Shown: positions 17,658-26,928, numbered from the stretch's first letter. The stretch is DNA of 64,000 nt from Bacillus sp. USDA818B3_A (GCF_009928415.1 NZ_JAABNN010000020.1:32144-96143); one strand, 5' to 3'. Made by a program: numbers and translations. Notes: generated by a model from the sequence alone, not told the origin.

Positions 17658-17685
17658 AAAAAGGACTTTCAGAGAGTCCCTTTTT
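17658..17685 (-). terminator. Terminator directly after DUF2512
   Basis: AAAAAGGACT / AGTCCCTTTT hairpin with A- and T-runs on both sides, abutting the stop codon of the DUF2512 gene. Confidence 0.7.
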
Positions 17686-17686
17686 A

Positions 17687-18088
17687 TTAGGATGCGGTGC
17701 TATGATGGTTAGGTTTCTCATCAAATACGTTGTTATTAAGATACCTGTGGAAGAACCATTCCCCTATACCAACCACAATAGCAGAAAGCAGGGCTGCTTC
17801 AAACATGTCATTGTCACCAGCAAAAATATCTTTTCCCATGAAATAAACAATAACAAAGGTTAATACCGCATCGGCTAGAGTTGCGGTGATGTTTCTTTTT
17901 GTGTAGTCGGAATCGTCACCTGCTTTTCGGAATATAAACAAATCACCAATAACATAAGCTAGAACAGTTAAGACAACGCTTATCCAGAGAGTATCACTAA
18001 ATTCTCCGTCAAAAATACCAGTAAGAATAATTCCTAATACAACAGTAATCATCACCAGTTTAATAATGATTGCTTTAATGTGGTCCAT
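17687..18088 (-). CDS. DUF2512 membrane protein (YndM-like)
   Basis: A 133-residue protein with four predicted membrane segments (residues about 5-25, 33-52, 68-85 and 95-115). It starts MDHIKAIIIKLVMITVVLGI and has VLTVLAYVIGDLFIFRKAGD, which match the DUF2512 family known as YndM in B. subtilis. The function is unknown. GGAGGG precedes the ATG. Single-gene unit. Confidence 0.85.
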   Translation of the reverse strand: MDHIKAIIIKLVMITVVLGIILTGIFDGEFSDTLWISVVLTVLAYVIGDLFIFRKAGDDSDYTKRNITATLADAVLTFVIVYFMGKDIFAGDNDMFEAALLSAIVVGIGEWFFHRYLNNNVFDEKPNHHSTAS

Positions 18089-18329
18089 TATATTCCCTCC
18101 TTTAATTGATATCGAATATATACCCAGTTGACTAAGTTATAAGCAGAAATATTTATATTTGCGTTCCCATTTTCACAGTAATTTTAATATAATTTAAACC
18201 TGCTCCGGAAGTTCAGGCTAGTTAGACAAACTTAGGAAAACTCAAAAAAACCACCCTAAGTAGGATGGTTGAGTACATGGCGGCCTTGCTTGGCTAGCCT
18301 TTTAAGGTATTTGGTAAACTGTAAATCTA

Positions 18330-18953
18330 CTAAATTTTCCGCACCACTGCACGGACCGGACTCCCATCAGCATTAGCGAGTGCAAGCGGGAGAGCTGCTA
18401 GTTCATAGTCGCCTGGAGTGATGTTGTCTAACACCAAACCTTCAAGGATATGGATTCCATGATTGGCAAGTTCATGGTGTGCCGAAAGCTCTTTACTATC
18501 GATGGGGTCGACTGACGGCAAGTCGAGACCAATCAGACGGACTCCAAATTTTGCTAAATACGACGCTAATTCGGGTTCAATCCTAGGGATAACAGTCGGG
18601 AAATGCTGCCGTTTGGTCCATGCATCTGTCCTGATTAATAAACGAGTGACCCCTGTTAGCTCGAAATCAGATAATTCTTTGACTCCGATGGATGGCTTAT
18701 TGGGCAAATGGATCACCCTAGACCTGCCAATGTATAAATTCACATCGAGATCGATCACTTTCTTCCCATCATCATCAAAATGAAAAGGGGCATCTATATG
18801 CGTGCCGGTATGGGTACTCATGGTGATTTGCCCAACATTGACTGAGCCACTCTCTTCTTTATTCCACGTTAGTTTATAGGAGAAAGGAGTATCACCTGGC
18901 CAAACAGCGACCTTTTCATTCAGTCGTTGTGAAATATCAATCCACTCACTCAT
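18330..18953 (-). CDS. kynB: Kynurenine formamidase
   Basis: The ATG at 18953 follows TGGAGG at 8 bases, giving 207 residues, the usual KynB length. The cyclase-family metal motif is STHTGTHIDAPFHF near residues 52-65, and the second motif is LIGLDLPSVDPIDSKELSAH near 145. It hydrolyses N-formylkynurenine to kynurenine and formate, the second step of tryptophan degradation. It is the last gene of the operon kynU-permease-kynA-kynB. Confidence 0.93.
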   Translation of the reverse strand: MSEWIDISQRLNEKVAVWPGDTPFSYKLTWNKEESGSVNVGQITMSTHTGTHIDAPFHFDDDGKKVIDLDVNLYIGRSRVIHLPNKPSIGVKELSDFELTGVTRLLIRTDAWTKRQHFPTVIPRIEPELASYLAKFGVRLIGLDLPSVDPIDSKELSAHHELANHGIHILEGLVLDNITPGDYELAALPLALANADGSPVRAVVRKI

Positions 18954-19020
18954 GCAAACTACCTCCATCTCTTCTACCATTTCTTTACTTTGCTCTTTTT
19001 TAAATAAAAATGCTGCTATG

Positions 19021-19869
19021 TTATAGTTTCGTTCTTAAACTCCACAGTTCTGGGAAAAAGTGATGATCCAGCGCTCTCTTTAAATAGCTGACACCCGATG
19101 ATCCCCCGGTTCCTTGCTTGTGGCCAATGATTCTTTCCACCGTACTCATATGATTAAAACGCCATAACATTTGCTGATTGCCGATATCAATTAGCTTCTC
19201 TGCCAACTCATATAAGTCCCAATATTGTCCCACATTACGGTAAACGGTCAGCCATCCTTCTTCCACGCTGTCATTTGGTTCATAATTTTTCGATACATCT
19301 CGATTAAGCACTTCTGAATCGACAGGTATTCCACGGGCAGCAAGAGCCTTTATGGCCGCATCATAAATACTTGGTGTATTTAGTGCTTCCTGCATTTGTT
19401 CATAAAGCTCTGTTTGATGTTGATAGACGGCTAAAGTGTGGACATTCTTGTTCCCCAATGCAAATTCAATCAACCTGTTCTGATAAGACTGGAAACCTGA
19501 TGATTGACCCAGCTTATCCCTAAACTCCAAGTACTCTGAAGGGGTCAACGTAGAAAGAACACTCCACGACTGAATCAATTGCTGTTGAATTCTGGAAACA
19601 CGCGATAGAATTTTAAATGATGGTTCTAAATCGTTTCGGCTTATACAATCAATCGCTGCTGTCAATTCATGGATAATTAATTTCATCCATAATTCACTTG
19701 CCTGATGAATAATGATAAATAACATTTCATCATGGTGACCAGATAAACGATGTTGACTGGACAAAATCTGATCGAGATGAAGGTAATCCCCATATGACAT
19801 GGATTCTTGGAAATTTGTTTGAATGTTTCCCTCTAGCTTTGGGTTTGTCCCTTTTTCATTTGTATTCAT
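19021..19869 (-). CDS. kynA: Tryptophan 2,3-dioxygenase
   Basis: About 282 residues; GGGG before the ATG at 19869 is the better ribosome site, though an ATG five codons upstream is possible. The haem/substrate pocket motif is HHDEMLFIIIHQASELWMK near residue 45, the substrate-binding loop SGFQSYQNRLIEFALGNK is near 120, and the C-terminal IGHKQGTGGSSGVSYLK has the conserved Gly/Ser loop. It opens the indole ring of L-tryptophan with O2 to N-formylkynurenine. Formate released by the following KynB step could feed the formate operon elsewhere in this window, but no link is visible. Confidence 0.95.
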   Translation of the reverse strand: MNTNEKGTNPKLEGNIQTNFQESMSYGDYLHLDQILSSQHRLSGHHDEMLFIIIHQASELWMKLIIHELTAAIDCISRNDLEPSFKILSRVSRIQQQLIQSWSVLSTLTPSEYLEFRDKLGQSSGFQSYQNRLIEFALGNKNVHTLAVYQHQTELYEQMQEALNTPSIYDAAIKALAARGIPVDSEVLNRDVSKNYEPNDSVEEGWLTVYRNVGQYWDLYELAEKLIDIGNQQMLWRFNHMSTVERIIGHKQGTGGSSGVSYLKRALDHHFFPELWSLRTKL

Positions 19870-19933
19870 ATGATAACGCCCCATTCTTTTCAGTTAAATT
19901 GCCGTGGAATACGTAATCCTTACTATTAAAGAG

Positions 19934-21352
19934 TTAGTTAATTTTCTCATTAATTTCATCTGTTGGATTTTGATTCATTGTTCTTTTTTTAAAAAAAGGA
20001 TAGATAGCAGTTAAACACAGTAACCATGGGATACCGAATTGCAGCATGATTTTAAAATCAGTAAACCAGGTGGTGATCATTAAGCTCAGGAGAAGGACTG
20101 CTCCTGCTATTGTTAAATATGGAAACCCGGGCATTTTAACAGGCAATTTTCTGCCGCCTGACTTCTCCCATTTTTTTCTGAAAAACAAGTGTGAAACAAA
20201 AACCATAAACCATGTGAAAATAGCACCGAACATAGAAATTCCCATCATAAATGCATAAGAGGAATCTGGTAATAAGGCATTTACCGCTGCTGCAAGTAAA
20301 ATTCCTAGAGTAGAAATGGCCAGTGCCCCAAGAGGAACCCCTTTTTTGCTTAATTTCCCGAAAACGGCTGGTGCTTGATTTCCTTGGGAAAGTGAAAACA
20401 TCATTCGGGTAGAAGCATACAATTGACTATTCATCGCTGATAAGGCAGCAGTTAAAATAACAAAATTCATGATTCCGGATGCACCAGGAATATTTAATAG
20501 CTCCATTACTTTCACAAATGGACTTTCTTCCACTCCCGCTGAGCTCCAAGGAACAATCATTAACATGATGCCAATCGTCAAGATATAAAAGACTGATAAA
20601 CGGAAAAGTGTTGCCTTCAACGCTTTTGGCACGGCAACATCCGGGTCTTTCGCTTCACCCGCTGTGACCGCTATTAATTCTGTTCCTAAAAAGCTAAAAA
20701 GAGAAATAAAAACAGCCACCCACGTTCCCCACCAGCCGAACGGTAAAAAACCCCTGTCATTCACTAAGTTTTTTGGTCCCATATTCGGTTCTGCATGCCC
20801 GCCTAAAAAAACATAGGCTCCAAGGAGAATAAAACCAACGATGGCACTTATTTTAATCATGGAGAACCAATACTCAAAAGTCCCAAAAGCATTTACACTT
20901 GTGGCATTAATATAAATGAGGACTAGCGCAAATAGGACGATCCAAACGATTCCAGGCACATGTGGAAACCAATACTTCATATAAACAGCAATGGCACTTA
21001 CCTCTACTCCCACAGCAAGAACGTTTGCGATCCAATAGGAATATCGGACAAGATAGCCTGTAAACGGATTAATATATTTTTCTGCAATCGTGCCAAAAGA
21101 TCCGGTCGTAGGATGCGCTACCGTCATTTCCGATAAACACCCCATTAATAGTAGGACAATCAATGCACCTATTGCATAACTGAGTATTACACCGGGTCCT
21201 GCCGTACTAATGGCCATACCACTGCCCAGAAAAAGGCCAGTTCCTATGGCACACCCCATGGCAATCATCGTAAGCTGATTCGTTTTTAGTTCTCGCTTTA
21301 ATCCCTTTTCTTTGGCATTTCCACTCTTCCGTTGAGCATTTTTGTCCTCCAT
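19934..21352 (-). CDS. Amino acid permease (APC superfamily) of the kynurenine operon
   Basis: A 472-residue protein with twelve membrane segments. The N-terminal LTMIAMGCAIGTGLFLGSGM is the GABA/aromatic permease (AAT) family signature, and FLGTELIAVTAGEAKDPDVA near 240 is the second family motif. AAAAGGGGG lies 6 bases before the ATG at 21352. It lies between kynU and kynA with short gaps, so its probable substrate is tryptophan or kynurenine; that is inferred from position only. Confidence 0.88.
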   Translation of the reverse strand: MEDKNAQRKSGNAKEKGLKRELKTNQLTMIAMGCAIGTGLFLGSGMAISTAGPGVILSYAIGALIVLLLMGCLSEMTVAHPTTGSFGTIAEKYINPFTGYLVRYSYWIANVLAVGVEVSAIAVYMKYWFPHVPGIVWIVLFALVLIYINATSVNAFGTFEYWFSMIKISAIVGFILLGAYVFLGGHAEPNMGPKNLVNDRGFLPFGWWGTWVAVFISLFSFLGTELIAVTAGEAKDPDVAVPKALKATLFRLSVFYILTIGIMLMIVPWSSAGVEESPFVKVMELLNIPGASGIMNFVILTAALSAMNSQLYASTRMMFSLSQGNQAPAVFGKLSKKGVPLGALAISTLGILLAAAVNALLPDSSYAFMMGISMFGAIFTWFMVFVSHLFFRKKWEKSGGRKLPVKMPGFPYLTIAGAVLLLSLMITTWFTDFKIMLQFGIPWLLCLTAIYPFFKKRTMNQNPTDEINEKIN

Positions 21353-21365
21353 ATACATCCCCCTT

Positions 21366-22637
21366 TTAGGCTACGATTTCACGTTCATTCTCAAATTTTT
21401 CATATTGCTTCTCTTTCATAATAGTCTTGAGTAATTGTACCACAGTCCAAACTTCCTCGTAGGAGGTATAAAGGGCAACTGGTGCAAGACGAATGATATT
21501 CGGTGCTCTGAAATCTGGAATAATACCATTTTCTTTTAAGGATTTACATATCCTTGCTGCTTCTTTATGCTCAAGGCTTATATGCCCGCCACGGCGGTTG
21601 TCTTCTTTTGGTGTACCAACGAAAAATCCCATGTCCTTTAGCTCATTTTCAACTAAATCTATTAAATATTGATTTAGTTTAAGAGACTTTTGACGAATAT
21701 TTTCAATGCCTGCTTCTGTAAAAATTTCTAATGACCCTAACAAAGGGGCTGCACTTAAAATATGAGGGGTTCCTATTTGGAATGCTGCAGCTGAATGAGC
21801 TGGTGTGAATGTATGCTCCATATCAAACTGTTTCTCTTTTTTAGAACCAAACCATCCTGCCAAGCCAGGAATTTCCCCAAAATGTTTTCGATTTACAAAT
21901 AAGCCTCCAACACCTCCTGGGCCCCCATTTAAATGTTTATAATTACACCAAAAGGCAAAATCAACGTCCCACTCACTAAAAGAATGGGGAATCGCGCCAA
22001 CCGAATGGCATGCATCAAATCCGATTAAGATACCTCTATTATGTGCTTCAGCGGTTAATCGTTTGATATCTAAAATTTGACCGCTGCGGTAAAGGACCGT
22101 AGGCAGGATGATCAGAGCAATGTCGTCGTTCATCGCTTCAATAATGTCATCCTCTTCTAAAAAGCGGCCATCACGGCTTTTCACACGAATGAGATGCGAA
22201 TCGGGATCATATCCGTGGTTGCGTAACTGGCTTTGAAGCGCATAAATATCTGTTGGAAAGGTTAGTTCATCTGCTAGAATTTTCGTGCGCAGTCCTTCCG
22301 GTTTATAAAATGTGGATACCAACTGATGGAGATTGACGGTTGTAGAACCCGTGACCATGACTTCTTCAGCTGAGGCTCCCACTATCGGTGCAAGCTTCTC
22401 GCCCAACTCTTCTGTCATAAAGAACCATGGATGTTTCCCTTGTGTCCAGCCATCAATCCCATATTCTTTCCAATCCTCTAAGGATTCTAATAGAGTCTTT
22501 TCCGCTCTTTTCGAAAGAAGTCCTAATGAGTTCCCGTCCATATAAATGGTTCCAGGCTTTAGATAGAACTCTTCTCGAAAATGTCTAAGGGAATCTTCCT
22601 TATCCAATTCTTTCGCGTAATCTAAACCTTCTAGCAT
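21366..22637 (-). CDS. kynU: Kynureninase
   Basis: Start taken at the second of two tandem ATGs (22637), 7 bases after GGGGAG; about 423 residues, normal for the family. The PLP lysine lies in DFAFWCNYKHLNGGPGGVGG, and the phosphate/cofactor region includes MVTGSTTVNLHQLVSTFYKP and GFDACHSVGAIPHS. It splits kynurenine to anthranilate and alanine. First gene of the operon; the promoter and two operator candidates lie between it and the divergent TetR gene. Longer upstream frames would run through the operator and are rejected. Confidence 0.95.
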   Translation of the reverse strand: MLEGLDYAKELDKEDSLRHFREEFYLKPGTIYMDGNSLGLLSKRAEKTLLESLEDWKEYGIDGWTQGKHPWFFMTEELGEKLAPIVGASAEEVMVTGSTTVNLHQLVSTFYKPEGLRTKILADELTFPTDIYALQSQLRNHGYDPDSHLIRVKSRDGRFLEEDDIIEAMNDDIALIILPTVLYRSGQILDIKRLTAEAHNRGILIGFDACHSVGAIPHSFSEWDVDFAFWCNYKHLNGGPGGVGGLFVNRKHFGEIPGLAGWFGSKKEKQFDMEHTFTPAHSAAAFQIGTPHILSAAPLLGSLEIFTEAGIENIRQKSLKLNQYLIDLVENELKDMGFFVGTPKEDNRRGGHISLEHKEAARICKSLKENGIIPDFRAPNIIRLAPVALYTSYEEVWTVVQLLKTIMKEKQYEKFENEREIVA

Positions 22638-22685
22638 CATGATTCTCCCCTTTGCAATTAAAAGAATAGTTTTGTAAAACGCTTT

Positions 22686-22722
22686 CAATAATAATATTGA
22701 CATCATGTCAGTATTATTATTG
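22686..22722. promoter_or_regulatory. Operator candidate 1 of the kyn/TetR divergent region
   Basis: A 16-base inverted repeat ending in TGAC around a 5-base centre (CAATAATAATATTGAC-ATCAT-GTCAGTATTATTATTG), with one mismatch in the arms. The size and symmetry suit a TetR dimer or pair of dimers. Confidence 0.6.
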
Positions 22723-22726
22723 AATG

Positions 22727-22748
22727 AATATGACACTAAGTCAATATT
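22727..22748. promoter_or_regulatory. Operator candidate 2 of the kyn/TetR divergent region
   Basis: AATATGAC-ACTAA-GTCAATATT repeats the TGAC-N5-GTCA core of the first site. Its centre is 33 bases away, close to three helical turns, so both sites face the same side of the DNA. Confidence 0.55.
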
Positions 22749-22845
22749 ATTTTTTGAAAGAAGGATTAGTTTAATTAGATCCCTTTATTTTTTTGAATAA
22801 TACCTATATTCTAATATTATGAGATGAGTGTGTGGAGGAATAATA

Positions 22846-23460
22846 ATGAAGCAAGATCATGTGGAGGATAAACGACATTTACGATCGATGTTAACGAGGC
22901 AGAAATTATTAGAGGCTGCCAAAGAGGTTTTTCTCAGGGAAGGGTACCAAAAAGCGACCATTTCCCAAATGATTAAAAAAGCGAACATCGGATATGGAAC
23001 TGCCTATGTACATTTTGAAGGAAAAGAAGATCTCTTAATTGTATTAATGGAGGATGTCATGCAGCTTTTTTTTACAATCGCAGAGACCTCCTTTCACCCA
23101 AAAGTAAAACAAGAAGCGGAAGAAATCATCTACCAACAAGCCAAATCTTTTCTATTAATGGCAGAGGCTGAACAAGATATGATGCAGGTCTTTGAACAGG
23201 CCATTGGAATTTCTCCTTTAGTATCTGATAGATGGAAAACCATTCGGGAAAAATTTATTCAGCGAATTTCACAGGACATCGCCTATGTACAACAGACCGG
23301 ATTGGCTAGGTCCGAATTAAATCATGAGATCGTCGCACGAAGTTGGTTTTTTACAAATGAAATGTATTTATGGGAAATTGTCCGAAAGGAACAACATCAT
23401 TCTGTTGAGGAAATCGCTAAAACGATTACCTCTTTCTATGTAACAGGACTTTATATCTGA
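22846..23460 (+). CDS. TetR/AcrR family regulator, probable regulator of the kyn operon
   Basis: The ATG at 22846 follows TGGAGG at 8 bases, giving 204 residues. The N-terminal helix-turn-helix is LLEAAKEVFLREGYQKATIS, then IKKANIGYGTAYVHFEGKE. The remainder is an alpha-helical ligand domain without close recall. It is divergent from kynU, with two palindromic sites in between, which is the usual set-up for local repression relieved by a pathway compound such as kynurenine. The ligand is inferred, not seen. No terminator is obvious beyond a weak A/T hairpin after the stop. Confidence 0.9.
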   Translation: MKQDHVEDKRHLRSMLTRQKLLEAAKEVFLREGYQKATISQMIKKANIGYGTAYVHFEGKEDLLIVLMEDVMQLFFTIAETSFHPKVKQEAEEIIYQQAKSFLLMAEAEQDMMQVFEQAIGISPLVSDRWKTIREKFIQRISQDIAYVQQTGLARSELNHEIVARSWFFTNEMYLWEIVRKEQHHSVEEIAKTITSFYVTGLYI

Positions 23461-23527
23461 TACTAAAAAGAAAGCACACGTTCCATTTGCTTTCTTTGAA
23501 GTATGGTTGAATATTTTTATATTACAT

Positions 23528-24820
23528 TTATAAAAGTTTTAATGTTGTCCTGAATAGTACCTCGCACCCAAGGGCCACGTCTTCATACGAACTCCACTCA
23601 TCTGGATGATGACTAATGCCATTCTGGCTTCTTACAAAAATCATGCCAATATCTGTGAGTTCTCCCATCACCATCGCATCATGCGCAGCCCCGCTTGGTA
23701 ATTCATACACAGGAGACTGTAATTCTTGAAGAGAATCTTTTACTGCGTTCATCACGACCGGCGAACTCATCACAGATGATACCGATTGAACCTGCCTAAT
23801 TTCACACTTTAACCCTCGGTTTGCAGCTATGGCCCGGATAGAATCATAGATTTTCGTAACCGTATTTTCACGCCGCTCATTCGCTATATCCCGAACATCC
23901 AGTGTAAAATCCACTCTCCCGGGAATGACATTACTGCTTCCGGGCTTGACTTCCAATTTTCCTGCTGTTGCGACACTTCCGTTACTTTCCTGGGCGATTT
24001 TCTCAATCGCTAGTATACATTCGGCTGCAGCTGTTAAAGCATCTTTTCTCTCTTTCATCCAGGTCGTTCCTGCATGTCCTGCTTCACCTGTGATCGTTAC
24101 TTCCGCCCATTCTCCGCCAGAGATTCCCGTAACGACTCCAACAGCTAAATCTTTATTTTCTAACACTTTTCCCTGCTCAATATGTACTTCAAGATAAGCT
24201 TTTACTTCCCTCTTACTTAACTTAGCTTGTTCTAGACGGTCTGGATTAATCTGATTAAAATATTCCCCCTCTAGAGTGGCTTTCCTCATGACCTCAAGAT
24301 AGGAGATCCCATCTTTATCTGTTGCTAAAGCTAAATTTTCCTTCAATTTTTCCGCACCTTCTGTTCCGACCAAAGCGGTGCTGCCTACAAAACCATAATC
24401 AAAACGAGCTCCTTCCTCATCTGTTAAGGATACAACCTTTATCGTTCGATCAGGTTGAATTCCTTTGTCTTTCAATGTACAAAGGACCTCAACACCCATC
24501 AGAACACCCATGGCTCCATCAAAACGACCGCCTGAATTCACGGTATCCAGGTGAGAACCTATAAGAATGGCAGGTAATTCTGGGTTTTTACCGATTATTT
24601 GCCCAAAGATATTTCCAGCTGCGTCCATATAAGGCGATAAGTCCGCTTGTTCTAAAAGTTTTAGAAACCATTTTCGTGCTTCGATATCCTTTTGATCAAA
24701 TGAGTTCCGAGTAACCCCGCCATTATCTCCTTCTCCTATTTTTCCTAGAGCCATTAATTGGTTCCAAAGGCGGTTTTGATCAATGGTTAAATTTAAACTC
24801 TCCATAAAATTTGCTTCCAT
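23528..24820 (-). CDS. M20-family N-carbamoyl-L-amino acid hydrolase / allantoate amidohydrolase-like
   Basis: A 430-residue protein. Metal-binding motifs are AILIGSHLDTVNSGGRFDGA near residue 85 and SLTDEEGARFDYGFVGS near 132, plus a late His in SHHPDEW near residue 413. These mark the hydantoinase/carbamoylase (Zn-dependent amidase) branch, which removes carbamoyl groups from N-carbamoyl amino acids, ureidoglycine or allantoate. GAGAGGG precedes the ATG. It is convergent with the TetR gene. No hydantoinase or allantoinase is nearby, so the substrate is open. Confidence 0.87.
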   Translation of the reverse strand: MEANFMESLNLTIDQNRLWNQLMALGKIGEGDNGGVTRNSFDQKDIEARKWFLKLLEQADLSPYMDAAGNIFGQIIGKNPELPAILIGSHLDTVNSGGRFDGAMGVLMGVEVLCTLKDKGIQPDRTIKVVSLTDEEGARFDYGFVGSTALVGTEGAEKLKENLALATDKDGISYLEVMRKATLEGEYFNQINPDRLEQAKLSKREVKAYLEVHIEQGKVLENKDLAVGVVTGISGGEWAEVTITGEAGHAGTTWMKERKDALTAAAECILAIEKIAQESNGSVATAGKLEVKPGSSNVIPGRVDFTLDVRDIANERRENTVTKIYDSIRAIAANRGLKCEIRQVQSVSSVMSSPVVMNAVKDSLQELQSPVYELPSGAAHDAMVMGELTDIGMIFVRSQNGISHHPDEWSSYEDVALGCEVLFRTTLKLL

Positions 24821-24874
24821 AGAATCCCTCTCAATTTCAAATTAAAAAACCTTTCTAATTCCTGATGATGCATG

Positions 24875-25225
24875 TTAATTTCTTTTTTGTGTATGTAGAT
24901 ACTCTTTCCAGGCAGTAATGCCGCCTTCTAGCAATGTGACATTATAGTTTTTTTCAGACAAGATTGTGGCACATTTTTTGGCAGAGTTTCCTGTTGTACA
25001 GGTTACTACGATTTCATGGTTTTTAGGTAATGATGCGACTTCTTCAACTCTCTTTTCCTCTAGTTCAAAAATCGTCGTTTTTGGTATATTAAAACTTTTA
25101 ATCTTAGGAGCTTCAATGTGAAAATCATTGTATTTGTCCTCTGCACGGACATCAAGTATGTAAGTTTGGCCATTTCCTTTCAGTCTCGCTTCAAGTTCTT
25201 TTGGCGTAATCGTTTTTATGGTCAA
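24875..25225 (-). CDS. Rhodanese-like domain protein
   Basis: Start assigned to a TTG at 25225, 8 bases after AAAGGAG; 116 residues. YILDVRAEDKYNDFHIEAPK is the rhodanese N-terminal motif, and the active-site loop is VTCTTGNSAKKCATILSEKN with the catalytic Cys near residue 76. The end, LLEGGITAWKEYL, is typical. Such single-domain proteins carry sulfane sulfur. It stands 50 bases upstream of the M20 hydrolase in the same direction and may be co-transcribed. Confidence 0.85.
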   Translation of the reverse strand: MTIKTITPKELEARLKGNGQTYILDVRAEDKYNDFHIEAPKIKSFNIPKTTIFELEEKRVEEVASLPKNHEIVVTCTTGNSAKKCATILSEKNYNVTLLEGGITAWKEYLHTQKRN

Positions 25226-25255
25226 AATCAACACTCCTTTTGAAGGTTTTAGTTC

Positions 25256-25337
25256 TTAGAATACCCCCATTTTTCTATGGAGTCCAGGATCGGAAGAGAT
25301 ATTGCAATCAATCCCTAAATCTAAGGAAAGCTTTCCC
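25256..25337 (-). pseudogene. Broken copy of the 3' end of an SIS-domain gene
   Basis: Read on the minus strand this gives GKLSLDLGIDCNISSDPGLH and RKMGVF then a stop. It matches the last 26 or so residues of the intact SIS protein at 27264-28352 (RKLSIDLGIDCNISSDPGFHRKMGSYTY) with few changes. DNA identity is high and stops sharply at about 25337. No upstream part of the gene remains. It is a remnant of a duplicated locus, with three membrane genes between it and the full copy. Confidence 0.85.
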
Positions 25338-25408
25338 CAGAAATTATGGTGTTTAATAAATTAATTTATTCTGATATTTTGATACAAGGAAATAAAACTT
25401 AAGTGTTT

Positions 25409-25933
25409 TTATAATGATGTTTGAATACCAAACTTTTTCTTGTGGTAGTAAAGAAGGAACTCATAATAGAATAAGAATAAAGAAATAACTAGCAAATAGG
25501 TGGGAAAAGAATACACCAATTTCCAACCGTGATATGTAAAGATATGCAATCTTACAATGACAAATTCAAAACAAATCGCAACGAGGGACCAACATAAAAT
25601 ATAAAGTACAATCTTCATTCTCATCGGTCTAAACCATTCATAAAAATAAACACAAAGATAGCCAAATGGAGCATACACTCCGCTTAATACAATATCAAAC
25701 ACTTCATACTTTTCCGAATCATTTATTCGATATACATCATAAGGAGATATGGCAGCAATGCTATGGTCGATGATGTTTGGAATTGCCACACTTAATAGGA
25801 CGATTAAGTAAGAAACTTCGGTGGGCATTTTTTTGGGCAGTCTTACCAAAAAAATACTCACAACCAGAACTATTATTATGAACCATTCATTTTCATCAAA
25901 GTGTTTCGGTAAGTATAAAAACATGGGTACCAA
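25409..25933 (-). CDS. CBO0543-family membrane protein
   Basis: A 174-residue protein with about five membrane segments; it starts MVPMFLYLPKHFDENEWFII. The repeated WF-type aromatic residues and the segment GVYAPFGYLCVYFYEWF agree with the CBO0543 family of small Bacillota/Clostridia membrane proteins. Function unknown. It is the last gene of a three-gene unit (26928 to 25409) with gaps of about 10 bases, placed between the SIS remnant and the intact SIS gene. Confidence 0.7.
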   Translation of the reverse strand: MVPMFLYLPKHFDENEWFIIIVLVVSIFLVRLPKKMPTEVSYLIVLLSVAIPNIIDHSIAAISPYDVYRINDSEKYEVFDIVLSGVYAPFGYLCVYFYEWFRPMRMKIVLYILCWSLVAICFEFVIVRLHIFTYHGWKLVYSFPTYLLVISLFLFYYEFLLYYHKKKFGIQTSL

Positions 25934-25941
25934 AACTCCTC

Positions 25942-26397
25942 TTAAATAAATTTTTTCCTAAATAGCATCCATAAAAAATAAGAAACGAATAAAATAAATG
26001 ACTTTTCAATAAAAGAAGCGACAATATTCCACTTCACATCATGAAGAACTCCTAGTTTGAGCAAACCGTATTCATTAAGCATTAAAATAAATATGGCCAC
26101 GAAAAGAATGGAGCATTTCGCAGATTTTCGATTGAATCTCAACGAGGCCTCAAAAAAGAGCACAATCAAAAGCGGAAAAAGAATTAATCGATCAAAGGCA
26201 TAAGTCCAAAAATCCGCTAATTTCGTCGATACTTTTATCCAAGTTAAATTCACATATATAATCCAAGATAGCGGGTGCATGAGCAGCCATACAACAAGCC
26301 AAATAAAAATAATCTCAAACATATGCAATTTTTTTGGCATAACACAAAAAGATATGAGAATTAGTATAGTGATGGATGATATGATGGCTATATTCAT
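25942..26397 (-). CDS. Membrane protein of unknown function (middle gene of the cassette)
   Basis: 151 residues with four to five membrane segments (starts MNIAIISSITILILISFCVM; later WLLMHPLSWIIYVNLTWIKV). It resembles its two neighbours in size and layout and is probably a divergent relative of the CBO0543 proteins. It has no charged catalytic motif. Eight bases separate it from the next gene, so translation is probably coupled. Confidence 0.65.
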   Translation of the reverse strand: MNIAIISSITILILISFCVMPKKLHMFEIIFIWLVVWLLMHPLSWIIYVNLTWIKVSTKLADFWTYAFDRLILFPLLIVLFFEASLRFNRKSAKCSILFVAIFILMLNEYGLLKLGVLHDVKWNIVASFIEKSFILFVSYFLWMLFRKKFI

Positions 26398-26406
26398 AAA
26401 CTCCCC

Positions 26407-26928
26407 TTATTTCAACAAGTTATGGGATAAATCAAATATATTCCATAAAATAATAAGCCACGTAATGGAAAATGCCCAAGCTAGCAGTGGTTTAGTATGA
26501 TGGATTCTCAAAATGACAAACATAACAAAATCAAAAATCACTGACCACCAAATATTCCATCCGTAATAATGCTTAATCACTTTATAGTGAAGATTAATGC
26601 ATTCCATCGCACTGTAAATGAGGACCCAGAAAAGAATCCAAAAGATTCGTTTACCCTTATCAACGGGAAATTCCCCTAGATAAATCATGATTGTAGAGGG
26701 ATAAATAACTGCCATGACAAGGAAATTGATGACTAAATGTCCAAACAATATTTTCTCTCCAAATATCGTTTCTTGATATTCCCACATACGATGGTCATGG
26801 AATAAAGTGTTCTTCAAAAGGTCGCCACCAATAAAAAACAAGATGGTAGGGTAATAACTCCTCCAATTTTTCCAATCTCCCCATCTCATAGCTGCAAGTA
26901 AAAATAACATCGCATGGAAAAGATGCAT
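26407..26928 (-). CDS. CBO0543-family membrane protein
   Basis: The ATG at 26928 (MHLFHAMLFLLAAMRWGDWK) follows GGGTGG and gives 173 residues with about five membrane segments. LKNTLFHDHRMWEYQE and ILRIHHTKPLLAWAFSITWL are features shared by CBO0543 proteins. First gene of the three-gene membrane cassette. The upstream terminator at 27149-27191 isolates it from the PTS operon, so it needs its own promoter. Confidence 0.72.
   Translation of the reverse strand: MHLFHAMLFLLAAMRWGDWKNWRSYYPTILFFIGGDLLKNTLFHDHRMWEYQETIFGEKILFGHLVINFLVMAVIYPSTIMIYLGEFPVDKGKRIFWILFWVLIYSAMECINLHYKVIKHYYGWNIWWSVIFDFVMFVILRIHHTKPLLAWAFSITWLIILWNIFDLSHNLLK

Noticed and set aside
22641..22736. N-terminal extension of kynU
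   Set aside because: It would read through operator candidate 1, and the residues are unlike any kynureninase start.
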